A stretch of 64,000 bases of DNA from Clostridium tepidiprofundi DSM 19306 (GTDB taxonomy: Bacteria; Bacillota; Clostridia; Clostridiales; Clostridiaceae), in the NCBI RefSeq assembly GCF_001594005.1, contig NZ_LTBA01000005.1, forward strand, positions 34,057 through 98,056, read 5' to 3'. A model generated the notes under the pieces. It was not told where the DNA came from and did no database searches. It saw only the letters and a list, made by a program, of their open reading frames with translations. This document shows positions 18,403 to 27,423 of this stretch, piece by piece; the stretch's first letter is position 1; each line of letters starts with the position of its first letter. A program made the translations under genes and the position numbers.

Positions 18403-18960
18403 ATGGAGAAAAGAATAACTACTCCTTTGACTGAAGAGAAGGTTAGGGATTTGAAAGCCGGAGATACTGTATTGTTATCAGGAATAATTTATACTGCAAG
18501 AGATGCAGCACATAAAAGATTGGTTGATTTATTAGATGAAGGAAAAGAACTTCCGATAGATGTAAAGAATGCTATTATATACTACGTAGGACCTACTCCT
18601 GCTAAACCAGGTAAAGCATTTGGTTCAGGGGGACCTACTACAAGCTACAGAATGGATCCATATGCACCAAGATTGTTGGATATAGGATTAAAAGGAATGA
18701 TAGGTAAGGGATTGAGATCAAAAGAAGTTGTAGAATCAATGATAAAGAATAAAGCAGTTTACTTTGGGGCAATAGGAGGAGCAGCAGCTTTAATAGGTAA
18801 ATCTGTTGTAAATGCAGAAGTAATTGCATATGATGATTTAGGTGCTGAAGCAATAAGAAGGCTTGAAGTAAAGGATTTACCTTTGGTAGTTGTAATAGAT
18901 AGTGAGGGAAATGATCTTTATGAATTAGGTCAAAAAGCGTACTTAGAAAGCAGAGAGTAA
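18403..18960 (+). CDS. Class I hydratase beta subunit (probable mesaconate hydratase)
   Basis: The 185-residue beta subunit of the same hydratase. It has the L-S-G-I-I-Y-T-A-R-D-A-A-H-K-R segment, the G-P-T-P-A-K-P-G stretch and G-G-P-T-T-S-Y-R-M-D. The ATG at 18403 follows GGAGG at 18390-18394 by 8 bases; a TTG at 18388 is in frame but lies over that site. Six codons later citD begins, so it is co-transcribed with the lyase genes. Confidence 0.88.
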   Translation: MEKRITTPLTEEKVRDLKAGDTVLLSGIIYTARDAAHKRLVDLLDEGKELPIDVKNAIIYYVGPTPAKPGKAFGSGGPTTSYRMDPYAPRLLDIGLKGMIGKGLRSKEVVESMIKNKAVYFGAIGGAAALIGKSVVNAEVIAYDDLGAEAIRRLEVKDLPLVVVIDSEGNDLYELGQKAYLESRE

Positions 18961-18981
18961 AAAATATTGGAAGGTGATACT

Positions 18982-19248
18982 ATGGAAATAAAAAGACCAG
19001 CTAAGGCGGGTACATTGGAATCCAATGATATATATGTAATGATAATGCCAAATGAAAATAACGGAATTGAATTAGAGCTTGAAAGCATTGTAATTAAACA
19101 GTTTGGAGATGAAATTAAAAAAGTGATTTTTAATACTCTGAATGAGCTTGGAGTAAAAAATGCATTGCTTAAAGTTCAAGATAAAGGAGCATTAGATTAT
19201 ACAATAAAAGCTAGAATAGAAACAGCGGTAAAAAGAGCTACAGCTTAG
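18982..19248 (+). CDS. citD: Citrate lyase-type acyl carrier protein (gamma subunit)
   Basis: The 88-residue acyl carrier protein of citrate or citramalate lyase. Ser14 in A-G-T-L-E-S-N-D is the site where the phosphoribosyl-dephospho-CoA group is attached. The ATG at 18982 lies after GGAAGGTGAT. It begins the D-E-F-C-X-G lyase gene set. Confidence 0.93.
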   Translation: MEIKRPAKAGTLESNDIYVMIMPNENNGIELELESIVIKQFGDEIKKVIFNTLNELGVKNALLKVQDKGALDYTIKARIETAVKRATA

Positions 19249-19260
19249 GAGGTAAAATCC

Positions 19261-20133
19261 ATGAAAAGATTGAGAAGAACAATGCTATTTATGCCAGGGA
19301 ATAATCCAAGTATGCTTCAAAATGCAGGAATATTAGGGGCGGATTCTGTTATATTAGATTTAGAAGATGCAGTTAGTCTTACAGAGAAGGATAGTGCAAG
19401 AGTATTAGTTAGAGAAGCTATTAAAAATATTGATTATTCAAATGTAGAAGTTGTAGTAAGAGTAAACCCATTTGATACTGAATATGCTGAAGAGGATATT
19501 AATGAAATAGCGAGTGTAAAGCCAGATACAATTTTAATACCAAAGGCTACAGAAGAAGCAGTAAAAAAAGCAGATGAAATGATAACAAGAATAGAAAAAG
19601 AAAAAGGTTATGAAAATGGAAGTATTAAGTTGTTCGCATTAATTGAATCTGCATATGGTGTGGAAAATGTATACAACATTATTAAAGCTTCAAATAGAGT
19701 TGAAGGAGTGCTTTTAGGAGGAGAAGATTTAACTTCTGATTTAGGCATAAAGAGAACAAAAGAAGGAAGAGAAATATTTTATGCAAGAAATAAAGTTGCT
19801 ATGGCATGTAGGGCATTAAAAGTAGATTCAATAGATACTCCTTTTACGGATACTAACGACTTTATAGGATTAGCTAAAGATACAATGAATGCAAAAAACA
19901 TAGGTTTTACTGGAAAAGCATGTATTAATCCAAGACAAATAGATACAGTGCACTCAGTATTTGCACCTACAGAAGAAGAGATTATTCATGCTAAAAAAGT
20001 CATGGAAGCTAAAGAAAAGGCAGAAAAAGAAGGAAAGGGAGTATTTTCATTAAATGGTAAAATGGTAGATGCTCCAATCATTAATAGAGCGAGAACAACA
20101 TTAGAATTAGCTAAAATACTAGGGCTTTTATAA
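19261..20133 (+). CDS. citE: Citrate/citramalate lyase beta subunit
   Basis: CitE is the lyase subunit that cleaves the acyl-ACP thioester of citrate or citramalate. The 290 residues start M-K-R-L-R-R-T-M-L-F-M-P-G. They have the metal-site segment D-L-E-D-A-V, the R-V-N-P strand and the L-I-E-S-A-Y-G-V segment of the HpcH/CitE fold. GGAGG precedes the ATG. In this operon the substrate is more likely citramalate, giving pyruvate and acetate. Confidence 0.94.
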   Translation: MKRLRRTMLFMPGNNPSMLQNAGILGADSVILDLEDAVSLTEKDSARVLVREAIKNIDYSNVEVVVRVNPFDTEYAEEDINEIASVKPDTILIPKATEEAVKKADEMITRIEKEKGYENGSIKLFALIESAYGVENVYNIIKASNRVEGVLLGGEDLTSDLGIKRTKEGREIFYARNKVAMACRALKVDSIDTPFTDTNDFIGLAKDTMNAKNIGFTGKACINPRQIDTVHSVFAPTEEEIIHAKKVMEAKEKAEKEGKGVFSLNGKMVDAPIINRARTTLELAKILGLL

Positions 20134-20150
20134 GAAAGTGAGGTAGTGAT

Positions 20151-21689
20151 ATGAAAAACAGCATTGGAAGAGAGTTACCCGAATACATAGATGGATATGG
20201 AAAAGTAAAACCTTTTAAAGGTGCTTTTGTAAATATGGGAATTAAAGAAAAGACAAGTGTAAAAATTGAATCAGTAACTCCAATGGATAATAAACTTTTA
20301 CATAGTATTGATGAGGCATTAGATAAAATTGATTTAAAAGATGGTATGACAATATCATTTCATCATCATTTGAGAAATGGTGATTATGTACTAAACATGG
20401 TTATAGAGGCTATGGCCAAAAGAAATATTAAAGATATTACTATTGCGGCTACTTCAATTTTCCCAGTTCATGCTCCTTTAGTTCAATATATTAAAGATGG
20501 TGTGGTAACTGGTATATATGCTGCTTACATGTCAGGTCCTGTCGCAGATGCAGTTTCAAATGGTTTGCTAAAAAAACCTGCCGTTATGCATACACATGGT
20601 GGAAGGGCTAGATTAATTGAAAGTGGAGATTTGCATATTGATATTGCTTTCATAGCTGCACCAACTGCAGATGGTTATGGCAATATAAATGGTTTATTTG
20701 GAAAGTCTGCTTGCGGTTCACTAGGATATGCCATTGCTGATGCAGAATATGCAGATAAAGTTATAGCTATTACAGATAATTTGGTTCCTTATCCTGCAAG
20801 TCCTATTGAGATTAGCCAAATGTATGTTGATTATGTTGTTAAGGTTGATTCTATAGGGGATCCAGCAGGAATAGTATCAGGAACGACAAAAATTACTAAA
20901 GATCCAGTTGGGCTTAGAATTGCTCAGATGTGTGCAAAAGCAATGGAAGCATCTGGATTGGTGAAAGATGGTGTGTCATTTCAAACAGGTGCGGGTGGAA
21001 TTTCACTAGCAGTTGCTGCTGAATTAAAAGAAATAATGAAAAATAAAAATATAGTTGGAAGCTTTGCAGCAGGTGGTATAACAGGATATATTGTAGATAT
21101 GCTCAAAGAAGGATTATTTAGAAACTTATTTGATGTTCAATGTTTTGATTTAGAAGCGGTTGAGTCATGTGCAACTAATACTAAACATATGAGGATGTCT
21201 GCTTCAATGTACGGTAATCCTCATAATAAAGGTGCAGTAGTAAATAATTTGGATATAATGATATTAGGGGCAACAGAAATTGATACTGATTTTAATGTCA
21301 ATGTAACTACAGGTTCAGATGGAAGAATAATGGGAGGTTCAGGTGGACATAGCGATACAGCAGCTGGTTCTAAACTTGCAATAGTTGTTACTAAATTAAT
21401 AAAAGGAAGATTGCCTATTATAAAGGATAAAGTTACTACTGTTACGACACCAGGGGAAAGTATTGATTTAATAGTTACAGAAAGAGGAATAGCAGTAAAT
21501 CCTAAAAGACAAGATTTAATTGAAAAACTTAAGAAATCAAATCTTCCAGTAGTTAATATTGAGGAATTAAAAAATATTGCTGAGAAAATGACAGGTAAGC
21601 CAAAGCCAATACAATTATCTGATGAAATTGTTGCAGTAGTAGAATATAGAGATGGTACTGTTATTGATGTTGTTAGAAAAGCATTGTAA
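20151..21689 (+). CDS. citF: Citrate/citramalate lyase alpha subunit (acyl-ACP transferase)
   Basis: CitF moves the acetyl group of the ACP onto the incoming acid, forming the acyl-ACP that CitE cleaves. The 512-residue length is normal. Family features are S-F-H-H-H-L-R-N-G-D near residue 65, G-G-I-T-G-Y and the G-G-S-G-G-H-S-D-T-A-A-G motif near 395. It follows citE by 17 bases. Confidence 0.95.
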   Translation: MKNSIGRELPEYIDGYGKVKPFKGAFVNMGIKEKTSVKIESVTPMDNKLLHSIDEALDKIDLKDGMTISFHHHLRNGDYVLNMVIEAMAKRNIKDITIAATSIFPVHAPLVQYIKDGVVTGIYAAYMSGPVADAVSNGLLKKPAVMHTHGGRARLIESGDLHIDIAFIAAPTADGYGNINGLFGKSACGSLGYAIADAEYADKVIAITDNLVPYPASPIEISQMYVDYVVKVDSIGDPAGIVSGTTKITKDPVGLRIAQMCAKAMEASGLVKDGVSFQTGAGGISLAVAAELKEIMKNKNIVGSFAAGGITGYIVDMLKEGLFRNLFDVQCFDLEAVESCATNTKHMRMSASMYGNPHNKGAVVNNLDIMILGATEIDTDFNVNVTTGSDGRIMGGSGGHSDTAAGSKLAIVVTKLIKGRLPIIKDKVTTVTTPGESIDLIVTERGIAVNPKRQDLIEKLKKSNLPVVNIEELKNIAEKMTGKPKPIQLSDEIVAVVEYRDGTVIDVVRKAL

Positions 21690-21739
21690 TTATACTTATC
21701 AAGTTGTAAGATTCATATTTTGTCCAGAGAATTATATAA

Positions 21740-21798
21740 TTTTAAGAACTTTGCAAGTATAGATTTGCATGCTGACTAGGTATTTTTTCAATACACCT
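21740..21798 (+). repeat. Repeat family R, degenerate copy 4
   Basis: Part of the gap between citF and citC resembles copy 1: TTGCAAGT, then GCATGCTGACTAG, then a T-rich end closing in ACACCT. The left end is not recognisable. It is the weakest of the four copies. Confidence 0.3.
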
Positions 21799-21899
21799 AA
21801 GTGGGAAACTAAAGATTTTTGCTTAAGATAGAGTAGAGTTGCCACTTGAAGTGGATATGTTTTGATAATTTCATATACCTAATGATTGGAGATGCTTGT

Positions 21900-22943
21900 A
21901 TGTATGGTATGAATATTGAAGAAATTGATTTAAGTGACAAAAAGCAAGTTGATGAGATTAAGGACTTTCTTGCAAAATTTGACTTGAAATTGGATGACAA
22001 TGTTGACTATACGATAGCAATAAGACTTGATGGTAATATTAAAGCTACCTGTTCAAAAGCTAAGAATGTTTTTAAGTGTTTTGCTGTTTCTCCTGAACTT
22101 CAAGGTGAGGGGATAAGCAATAAGCTTATAACAGCTCTAAATAATAAACTATTTGAAGAGGGAACATATCATAATTTTATATTCACAAAGCCTAAAAATA
22201 AACAAATATTTACTTCTATGAATTATAAGGATATATATGAAGTAGAAAATGTTTGTTTGCTTGAAAACGGAGTATATGACATAAACAAGTATCTAGATAA
22301 AATTGCAGATAAATATAACATAGATAATACTACTGAAAAATCAGCACTTGTTATGAACTGTAATCCTTTTACTTTAGGGCATAGATATTTAATTGAATGT
22401 GCAGCTAGAAAATCAAAAGAAGTATTGGTTTTTATTGTTGAAGAAGATAAATCGCTATTTCCTTTTAAGTATAGATATGAATTGGTAAAAAAAGGTGTAA
22501 GCGATTTAGAAAACGTAAAAGTTATACCAGGTGGAGAGTATATTATTTCTTCAGCTACATTCCCTTCATATTTTTTAAGAAAAGAAGATGAAGTTTTAAA
22601 AGCATATACCAATATTGATGCTGGTATATTTGCAAAATATTTTTGTTCAAGATTCAATATAACAGATAGGTTTGTTGGAGAAGAACCTTATTGTAATGTT
22701 ACAAGGGCATATAATAATGCACTAAACGAAACATTAAATAAATATGGTGTGAAACTTCATATAATCAATAGAAAAGAAAATGCTGGTATAAAGATAAGTG
22801 CTTCAATGGTTAGAGAATTAATAAAAGAAGACCAATATGATAAAATGAAAGAGCTTATTCCGAGCGTTACATGGGAATTTTTAAATTCTAATGAAGGAAG
22901 GGAGATAATGGAGAAGATTAAGGTTAGTAATTCTCCACATTAA
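21900..22943 (+). CDS. citC: [Citrate (pro-3S)-lyase] ligase
   Basis: CitC activates the lyase by acetylating the ACP prosthetic group with acetate and ATP. The 347-residue protein has an N-terminal GNAT-like part with a V-S-P-E-L-Q-G-E-G-I segment. A nucleotidyltransferase domain follows, with M-N-C-N-P-F-T-L-G-H-R (HxGH-type) near residue 155 and K-I-S-A-S-M-V-R near 300. The ATG at 21900 lies 8 bases after GGAG at 21888-21891; a longer in-frame start at 21846 has no ribosome site. Confidence 0.92.
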   Translation: MYGMNIEEIDLSDKKQVDEIKDFLAKFDLKLDDNVDYTIAIRLDGNIKATCSKAKNVFKCFAVSPELQGEGISNKLITALNNKLFEEGTYHNFIFTKPKNKQIFTSMNYKDIYEVENVCLLENGVYDINKYLDKIADKYNIDNTTEKSALVMNCNPFTLGHRYLIECAARKSKEVLVFIVEEDKSLFPFKYRYELVKKGVSDLENVKVIPGGEYIISSATFPSYFLRKEDEVLKAYTNIDAGIFAKYFCSRFNITDRFVGEEPYCNVTRAYNNALNETLNKYGVKLHIINRKENAGIKISASMVRELIKEDQYDKMKELIPSVTWEFLNSNEGREIMEKIKVSNSPH

Positions 22944-22946
22944 AAT

Positions 22947-23468
22947 ATGTATAAAGCAGAGGATATTTTGAAGGCAAGGGAAAAAAGGGTTGAATTTCAA
23001 AATGAACTTCAAAAAAAGTATAAAAAACCTTTATTAGTAGCTAGGGTTAATTATCCAGGAGTAGATAAGGATAATAATTTGACAAGAAATATTTTGGGTA
23101 TAATGGATATGGTTTTGACACAAATCTTTAAGCTAAAAATATGTTACAAGTTGCTTACATTTACAGCAGAAGGGCCTTTATTGATTTTTATAATTGATAA
23201 GAAGGCTTTAGAAGTAAAGAAAGTAGCAATAGAAATTGAAGATGGGCATATGCTAGGGAGATGTGTTGACATTGATGTTTATGATGAGAATGCTATGCAG
23301 ATTGGCAGAAAGCATATTAATATGAAGCCACGAAAGTGTTTTATATGTGATGAATATGCTCATAACTGTGTTAGATCTAGAAAGCATAACATAGATGAAG
23401 TTAAAAACTTTATTAGTAGAAAATATGAAGAATATATGGAGAATTTTTATGGAAATATCAAGTATTAA
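22947..23468 (+). CDS. citX: Citrate lyase holo-ACP synthase CitX
   Basis: CitX transfers the triphosphoribosyl-dephospho-CoA group to the apo-ACP. The 173 residues carry the signature R-K-C-F-I-C-D-E-Y-A-H-N-C-V-R-S-R-K-H near residue 135. In many operons CitX is fused to CitG; here they are separate but overlapping genes. The ATG follows the citC stop by 3 bases. Confidence 0.92.
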   Translation: MYKAEDILKAREKRVEFQNELQKKYKKPLLVARVNYPGVDKDNNLTRNILGIMDMVLTQIFKLKICYKLLTFTAEGPLLIFIIDKKALEVKKVAIEIEDGHMLGRCVDIDVYDENAMQIGRKHINMKPRKCFICDEYAHNCVRSRKHNIDEVKNFISRKYEEYMENFYGNIKY

Positions 23469-24309
23469 AGATATAGCTTTTGATATTGGTGAAATAGCAC
23501 TTCAGTCAATGCTTTATGAGATTTCATGTTTCCCTTCAGCGGGGCTAGTATCACCGGTATCAAGAGGGGCTCATAAAGATATGGATTACTTTACATTTAT
23601 AAAAAGCACATCTGTATTAAGTAAATATATGGTTGTTTTTTCACAATGTGGCTATTCTGATGAACAGCCACATGTTATATTTAAAAAGATTAGGGAAATT
23701 GGTAAGGAAGCAGAACAAAGTATGTTTCTAAAGACAAAAGGAATAAATACTCATAAAGGCATGATATTTTTACTCGGAATATCGTGTGCAGCTACAGCAA
23801 AAGCTATTCATGATAGTAAAGACTTTTTATATATTCCAGATATAATAAAGAAAATGACTCATGGAATTGTTAGTACTGAATTGAAAAATATGAATAAGAA
23901 TAAAAAATTAACTTATGGAGAAAAGCTATATTTAAAATATGGTATGGAAGGCATAAGAGGTCAAGTGGAAAGAGGACTTCCATTGATTTTTGATTATTCT
24001 GTTAAAGTTTATGAAGAGAATCATAGATTAAGTGAAAATGATAGATTAGTACACACATTGTTTTCAATAATGCAGTTTTGTGATGATACAACAATTTTGC
24101 ACAAACATACATTGGAAAAGTTAAGATATGTTCAAAACAAAGCAAAACATATTATAGCTATTGGGGGAATGAACACAGAAATTGGTAGAAAAGAAATAAA
24201 CAATATAGATAGAATTTTTTCGAGAGAAGGGATAAGTCCCGGAGGAAGTGCAGATTTACTTGCTGTAACGGTGTTCTTTCATATGGTTAAGGAGAAATTC
24301 TTTAAATGA
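23449..24309 (+). CDS. citG: Triphosphoribosyl-dephospho-CoA synthase CitG
   Basis: CitG makes the precursor of the ACP prosthetic group from dephospho-CoA and ATP. The 286-residue protein has the E-I-S-C-F-P-S-A-G-L-V-S segment, the G-A-H-K-D-M-D motif and the late S-P-G-G-S-A-D-L-L-A-V-T motif. The ATG at 23449 overlaps the end of citX by 20 bases and follows GGAG by 7; an earlier in-frame start at 23395 lies deeper in citX. It is the last gene of the lyase set. Confidence 0.92.
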   Translation: MEISSIKDIAFDIGEIALQSMLYEISCFPSAGLVSPVSRGAHKDMDYFTFIKSTSVLSKYMVVFSQCGYSDEQPHVIFKKIREIGKEAEQSMFLKTKGINTHKGMIFLLGISCAATAKAIHDSKDFLYIPDIIKKMTHGIVSTELKNMNKNKKLTYGEKLYLKYGMEGIRGQVERGLPLIFDYSVKVYEENHRLSENDRLVHTLFSIMQFCDDTTILHKHTLEKLRYVQNKAKHIIAIGGMNTEIGRKEINNIDRIFSREGISPGGSADLLAVTVFFHMVKEKFFK

Positions 24310-24438
24310 ATTTAACATAACTAGCAGAAGTCTCCCATCTTCTATAAGTGGGAGATGGATGCGTAAAAATAACTTGTTTCTATTATTTTTTTATGTTAAA
24401 ATATAATCAGTAGTAAATAATAGAAATGAGTGATACCA

Positions 24439-24837
24439 ATGAAATTAGATACAAATAATCATTCAGTATTCTTATTGCATTACCACTTGGTTTTGGTAGT
24501 GAAATATAGAAGAGAAGTAATAGATGACAAAATAAGTAGTAGACTAAAAGAAATATTCGAGAAAATAAGTCAAAAGTACAATATAACAATAGAAGAATGG
24601 GAACATGACAATAATCATATTCATGTATTATTCAAAGCACATCCAAATAGTGAGTTATCAAAATTCATAAATGCTTATAAAAGTGCTAGTAGCAGACTTA
24701 TAAAGAAAGAATTTCCTCAAATAAAAAAGAAGTTATGGAAAGAGTATTTTTGGTCAAGAAGTTACTGTTTACTTACAACAGGTGGTTCACCCATAGAAGT
24801 AATAAAGAAATACATTCAAAATCAAGGGAAGAAATGA
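24439..24837 (+). CDS. tnpA: IS200/IS605 transposase TnpA (Y1 HUH)
   Basis: A 132-residue single-strand transposase. The HUH metal motif is H-I-H-V-L-F within [13 protein letters not shown]. The catalytic tyrosine is in K-K-Y-I-Q-N-Q near the end. Start at ATG 24439; a GTG at 24430 is also in frame. The gene ends one base before tnpB. Confidence 0.9.
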   Translation: MKLDTNNHSVFLLHYHLVLVVKYRREVIDDKISSRLKEIFEKISQKYNITIEEWEHDNNHIHVLFKAHPNSELSKFINAYKSASSRLIKKEFPQIKKKLWKEYFWSRSYCLLTTGGSPIEVIKKYIQNQGKK

Positions 24838-24838
24838 G

Positions 24839-25936
24839 GTGAAGGAGTTGCTAAAAGCTTACAAATATAGAATTTATCCAAATTCAGAACAAAAACTATA
24901 TCTAGCTAAAACTTTTGGTTGTACTAGGTTTATATATAACAAAATGTTAGCTGATAGAATAAAGTCATATGAAGAAAATAAGGATTTAGATATAAAGAAA
25001 GTAAAATATCCAACTCCTGCACAATATAAAAAAGAATTTCCTTGGTTAAAAGAAGTTGATAGTTTAGCTTTAGCTAATGCTCAAATAAACTTAAATAAAG
25101 CATATAAAAATTTCTTTAGAAATAAGTCTGTTGGGTTTCCTAAATTCAAAAGTAAAAAAAGTAATTATTATAGTTATACAACTAACAATCAAAAGGGAAC
25201 GGTATATATTCAGGATAGTAGAATAAAACTTCCTAAGTTAAAATCTATGATTAAAATAAAACAACATAGAGAGTTCAACGGATTAATAAAGAGTTGTACT
25301 ATATCAAAAACACCAAGTGGAAAATATTATATATTAATATTAGTCGATACTGAAAAGAAACAATTACCTAAAATAGAGAAAAAAGTTGGTATAGATGTAG
25401 GGTTGAAAGAATTTGCAATAACAAGTGATGGAGAATTTTTTAGTAATCCAAAATGGTTGAGAAAATCTGAAAAAAGACTTGCTAAATTGCAAAAGGATTT
25501 ATCAAGAAAGAAAAAAGGAAGTAATAACAGATATAAAGCTAGATTAAAAGTGGCTAAGTTACATGAGAAGATTGCTAATCAAAGAAAAGATTTCTTGCAT
25601 AAAATAAGTACTCAATTAATTAACGAAAACCAAGTTATAGTTATTGAGGACTTAAAAATAAAAAATATGCAACAAAATCACAAACTAGCGAAAGCAATAA
25701 GTGAAGTGTCATGGTTTGAGTTCAGAAGAATGTTAGAATATAAAGCTGATTGGTACGGGAGGACAATAATAGTTGCACCATCTAATTATGCAAGTAGCCA
25801 ATTATGTTCTAATTGTGGGTATAAAAACAAAGAAGTAAAGAACTTAGGACTTAGAGAATGGACTTGTCCAAAATGTGGTACACATCATGATAGAGATATA
25901 AATGCTAGTAAAAATTTACTGAAATTAGCTATATAA
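24839..25936 (+). CDS. tnpB: TnpB RNA-guided nuclease of IS605 family
   Basis: TnpB uses an RNA from the element's right end to cut DNA, and is the ancestor of Cas12. The 365 residues contain all RuvC acidic residues: D in [10 protein letters not shown] in V-I-E-D-L-K and D in H-D-R-D-I-N-A-S. The zinc ribbon has C-x2-C (C-S-N-C-G) and C-x2-C (C-P-K-C-G). Start is GTG at 24839; TTG at 24848 after GAGGTG is an alternative. Nothing suggests inactivation. Confidence 0.9.
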   Translation: MKELLKAYKYRIYPNSEQKLYLAKTFGCTRFIYNKMLADRIKSYEENKDLDIKKVKYPTPAQYKKEFPWLKEVDSLALANAQINLNKAYKNFFRNKSVGFPKFKSKKSNYYSYTTNNQKGTVYIQDSRIKLPKLKSMIKIKQHREFNGLIKSCTISKTPSGKYYILILVDTEKKQLPKIEKKVGIDVGLKEFAITSDGEFFSNPKWLRKSEKRLAKLQKDLSRKKKGSNNRYKARLKVAKLHEKIANQRKDFLHKISTQLINENQVIVIEDLKIKNMQQNHKLAKAISEVSWFEFRRMLEYKADWYGRTIIVAPSNYASSQLCSNCGYKNKEVKNLGLREWTCPKCGTHHDRDINASKNLLKLAI

Positions 25937-26049
25937 TTTTGGTAATAATCAGAGGTTGGGACGACCTTGTTAGCTTGGGTAAACTTGCTCCATTAGGAAT
26001 ATTGACCAAGAAGCTCCCACTTCAACGAAGTAAGTGGAGGGTAGTTCAC
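25800..26049 (+). ncRNA. Probable omega RNA (reRNA) of TnpB
   Basis: In this family the guide RNA covers the 3' part of tnpB and the stretch to the right end, and its guide is the flanking DNA just past that end. Here 113 bases follow the tnpB stop and end in a hairpin (CTCCCACTT ... AAGTGGAG) and TAGTTCAC. The expected guide would be read from 26050 onward. The 5' end given is approximate. Confidence 0.5.
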
Positions 26050-26065
26050 GAAAAGAAGTTTATAT

Positions 26066-26196
26066 CTTCAATTCGTAATATGCAATATAAATATTTAATA
26101 TCATATATTTTTTATTAATATTCACTATAAAAATCTCTGCATACTGCATTTTTTCGTTGTAATATATATGATAAAAATTTAAATTACGAATTGAAG
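26066..26196. mobile_element. 131-bp MITE, copy A
   Basis: The terminal inverted repeats CTTCAATTCGTAAT and ATTACGAATTGAAG are perfect over 14 bp. An exact 8-bp target duplication GTTTATAT flanks both sides (26058-26065 and 26197-26204). A second copy lies inverted at 52946-53077. No coding sequence. It sits 16 bases after the right end of the IS605 element. Confidence 0.85.
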
Positions 26197-26267
26197 GTTT
26201 ATATGTTTATTGAAATTTAAAAATATAAATGTTAGAATGTAAATATAAGATTATTGGTGGTGAAAAT

Positions 26268-26597
26268 ATGGAGAATGATATTCTAAAGGGCATAAGAGAT
26301 ATACTAAAGTATGAATTAGAACCAATAAAAAAGCAATTACAAAAAAATACTATAATTTTGGAAGAATTAAAATCTAAGATTGATATTGTAGTGGAAGTAC
26401 AAGGTAGTCATATAGGGCAAAATGAAAAAGAACATATTCAGATTATGAAATCTTTAAGTGAAAAAGTAGAAGTAATTGAGTTGGCTGTGAAAGATACATC
26501 AAAAGATGTTAAAGAATTAAAACAGAAATTTGAAAAAGTTGAAAGAGTAACTATACAAAATACTTATGATGTAGCTTATTTAAAATCAGTTAAATAA
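26268..26597 (+). CDS. Small coiled-coil protein of unknown function
   Basis: 109 residues, starting at the ATG at 26268 after GGTGGTG. Nearly the whole length is charged and heptad-like (for example I-K-K-Q-L-Q-K-N and V-K-E-L-K-Q-K-F-E-K-V), so it should form a long coiled coil. No signal peptide, membrane segment or known motif. It is followed by a terminator and stands alone between a MITE and a sigma factor gene. Confidence 0.6.
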   Translation: MENDILKGIRDILKYELEPIKKQLQKNTIILEELKSKIDIVVEVQGSHIGQNEKEHIQIMKSLSEKVEVIELAVKDTSKDVKELKQKFEKVERVTIQNTYDVAYLKSVK

Positions 26598-26610
26598 TTT
26601 AGTCTTTGCA

Positions 26611-26652
26611 AGACTAATGAATGCTAGTTTTAGTGTATGTTAGTCTTTTTTT
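26611..26652 (+). terminator. Terminator after the coiled-coil gene
   Basis: AGACTAA (26611-26617) and TTAGTCT (26640-26646) form the base of a partly paired stem followed by six or more Ts. Confidence 0.8.
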
Positions 26653-26829
26653 GTTGTGTAGGAAATTTTTCTGATTTTTGAACTTTGCTTTATTTTTATC
26701 GTATACTTATATAAAGAGAAAGTTCATAGAAATTGTGGCAAAGAAATTACCGTTGTTTATATTGAGGGTAGTTGAATGTAAATTAGCATAACTTTACCTT
26801 TGTTTGCTTCGGGGATTGGAGATTGGTGA

Positions 26830-27423
26830 ATGAATTATATTTATGGGGGGATTGGAGATGATGAAGTGGAAGATATAAAACTAGTTGAAAATATTTTAGA
26901 TGGGAATGTGGACAGTTTCAATATATTAGTTAATAAATATGAATACATGATATTGAAGTTTATTTATGGCATGATAAGAGATAAAGAAGCATCAGAGGAT
27001 ATAACACAAGAGGTATTTATAACAATATATAATAGGCTTTACATGTATGATAAAAAAAGAAAGTTTACAAATTGGATACTTCAAATTGCAAAAAATAAAT
27101 GTATAGATTATATGAGAAAATATAAGAGGGTTTATGAATCAAATATTGAAGATGCTAGAAATTTAGTATCTTCAGATATATCGCCAGAAGAGGCATTGGA
27201 GTATAGAGAAACTAAAAAACAGGTGCAGGATTTTATAAATGAATTAGATGACATTGATAGGCAAATACTTACTATGAAATATTCTCAAGACATTACATTT
27301 GGTGATATAGCAGATGTGTTAGGAATGAATCTTTCAACGGTGAAAAGGCGGTACTATAAGATAAGAGATAACTACAAGATGTACAGAAACGATACGAAAA
27401 GAGGTGTTAGTAGTGGATTGTAA
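26830..27423 (+). CDS. ECF-type sigma factor (sigma-70 family)
   Basis: A 197-residue sigma factor with regions 2 and 4 only. Region 2 has F-N-I-L-V-N-K-Y-E, the D-I-T-Q-E-V-F-I helix and a W-I-L-Q-I-A-K-N-K segment. Region 4 has E-L-D-D-I-D-R-Q-I-L-T-M-K-Y and a helix-turn-helix around I-A-D-V-L-G-M-N-L-S-T-V-K-R-R. Two starts are possible: ATG 26830, or GTG 26866, each preceded by the same 13-bp GGGGATTGGAGAT. It overlaps the next gene, an anti-sigma factor, by 11 bases. Confidence 0.9.
   Translation: MNYIYGGIGDDEVEDIKLVENILDGNVDSFNILVNKYEYMILKFIYGMIRDKEASEDITQEVFITIYNRLYMYDKKRKFTNWILQIAKNKCIDYMRKYKRVYESNIEDARNLVSSDISPEEALEYRETKKQVQDFINELDDIDRQILTMKYSQDITFGDIADVLGMNLSTVKRRYYKIRDNYKMYRNDTKRGVSSGL

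Larger units (their letters stand above)
24317..26049 (+). mobile_element. Complete IS200/IS605-family element
   Basis: A 1.73-kb element with tnpA and tnpB in the same direction. The left end has a hairpin at 24331-24357 (arms TCTCCCA...CTT and AAG...TGGGAGA). The right end has a hairpin at 26012-26039 and closes with TAGTTCAC. The base before the left end follows TTTAAC (24311-24316), the kind of target 5' to which IS605-type elements insert. No target duplication is expected for this single-strand mechanism. Both proteins look intact, so it may be active. Confidence 0.8.
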
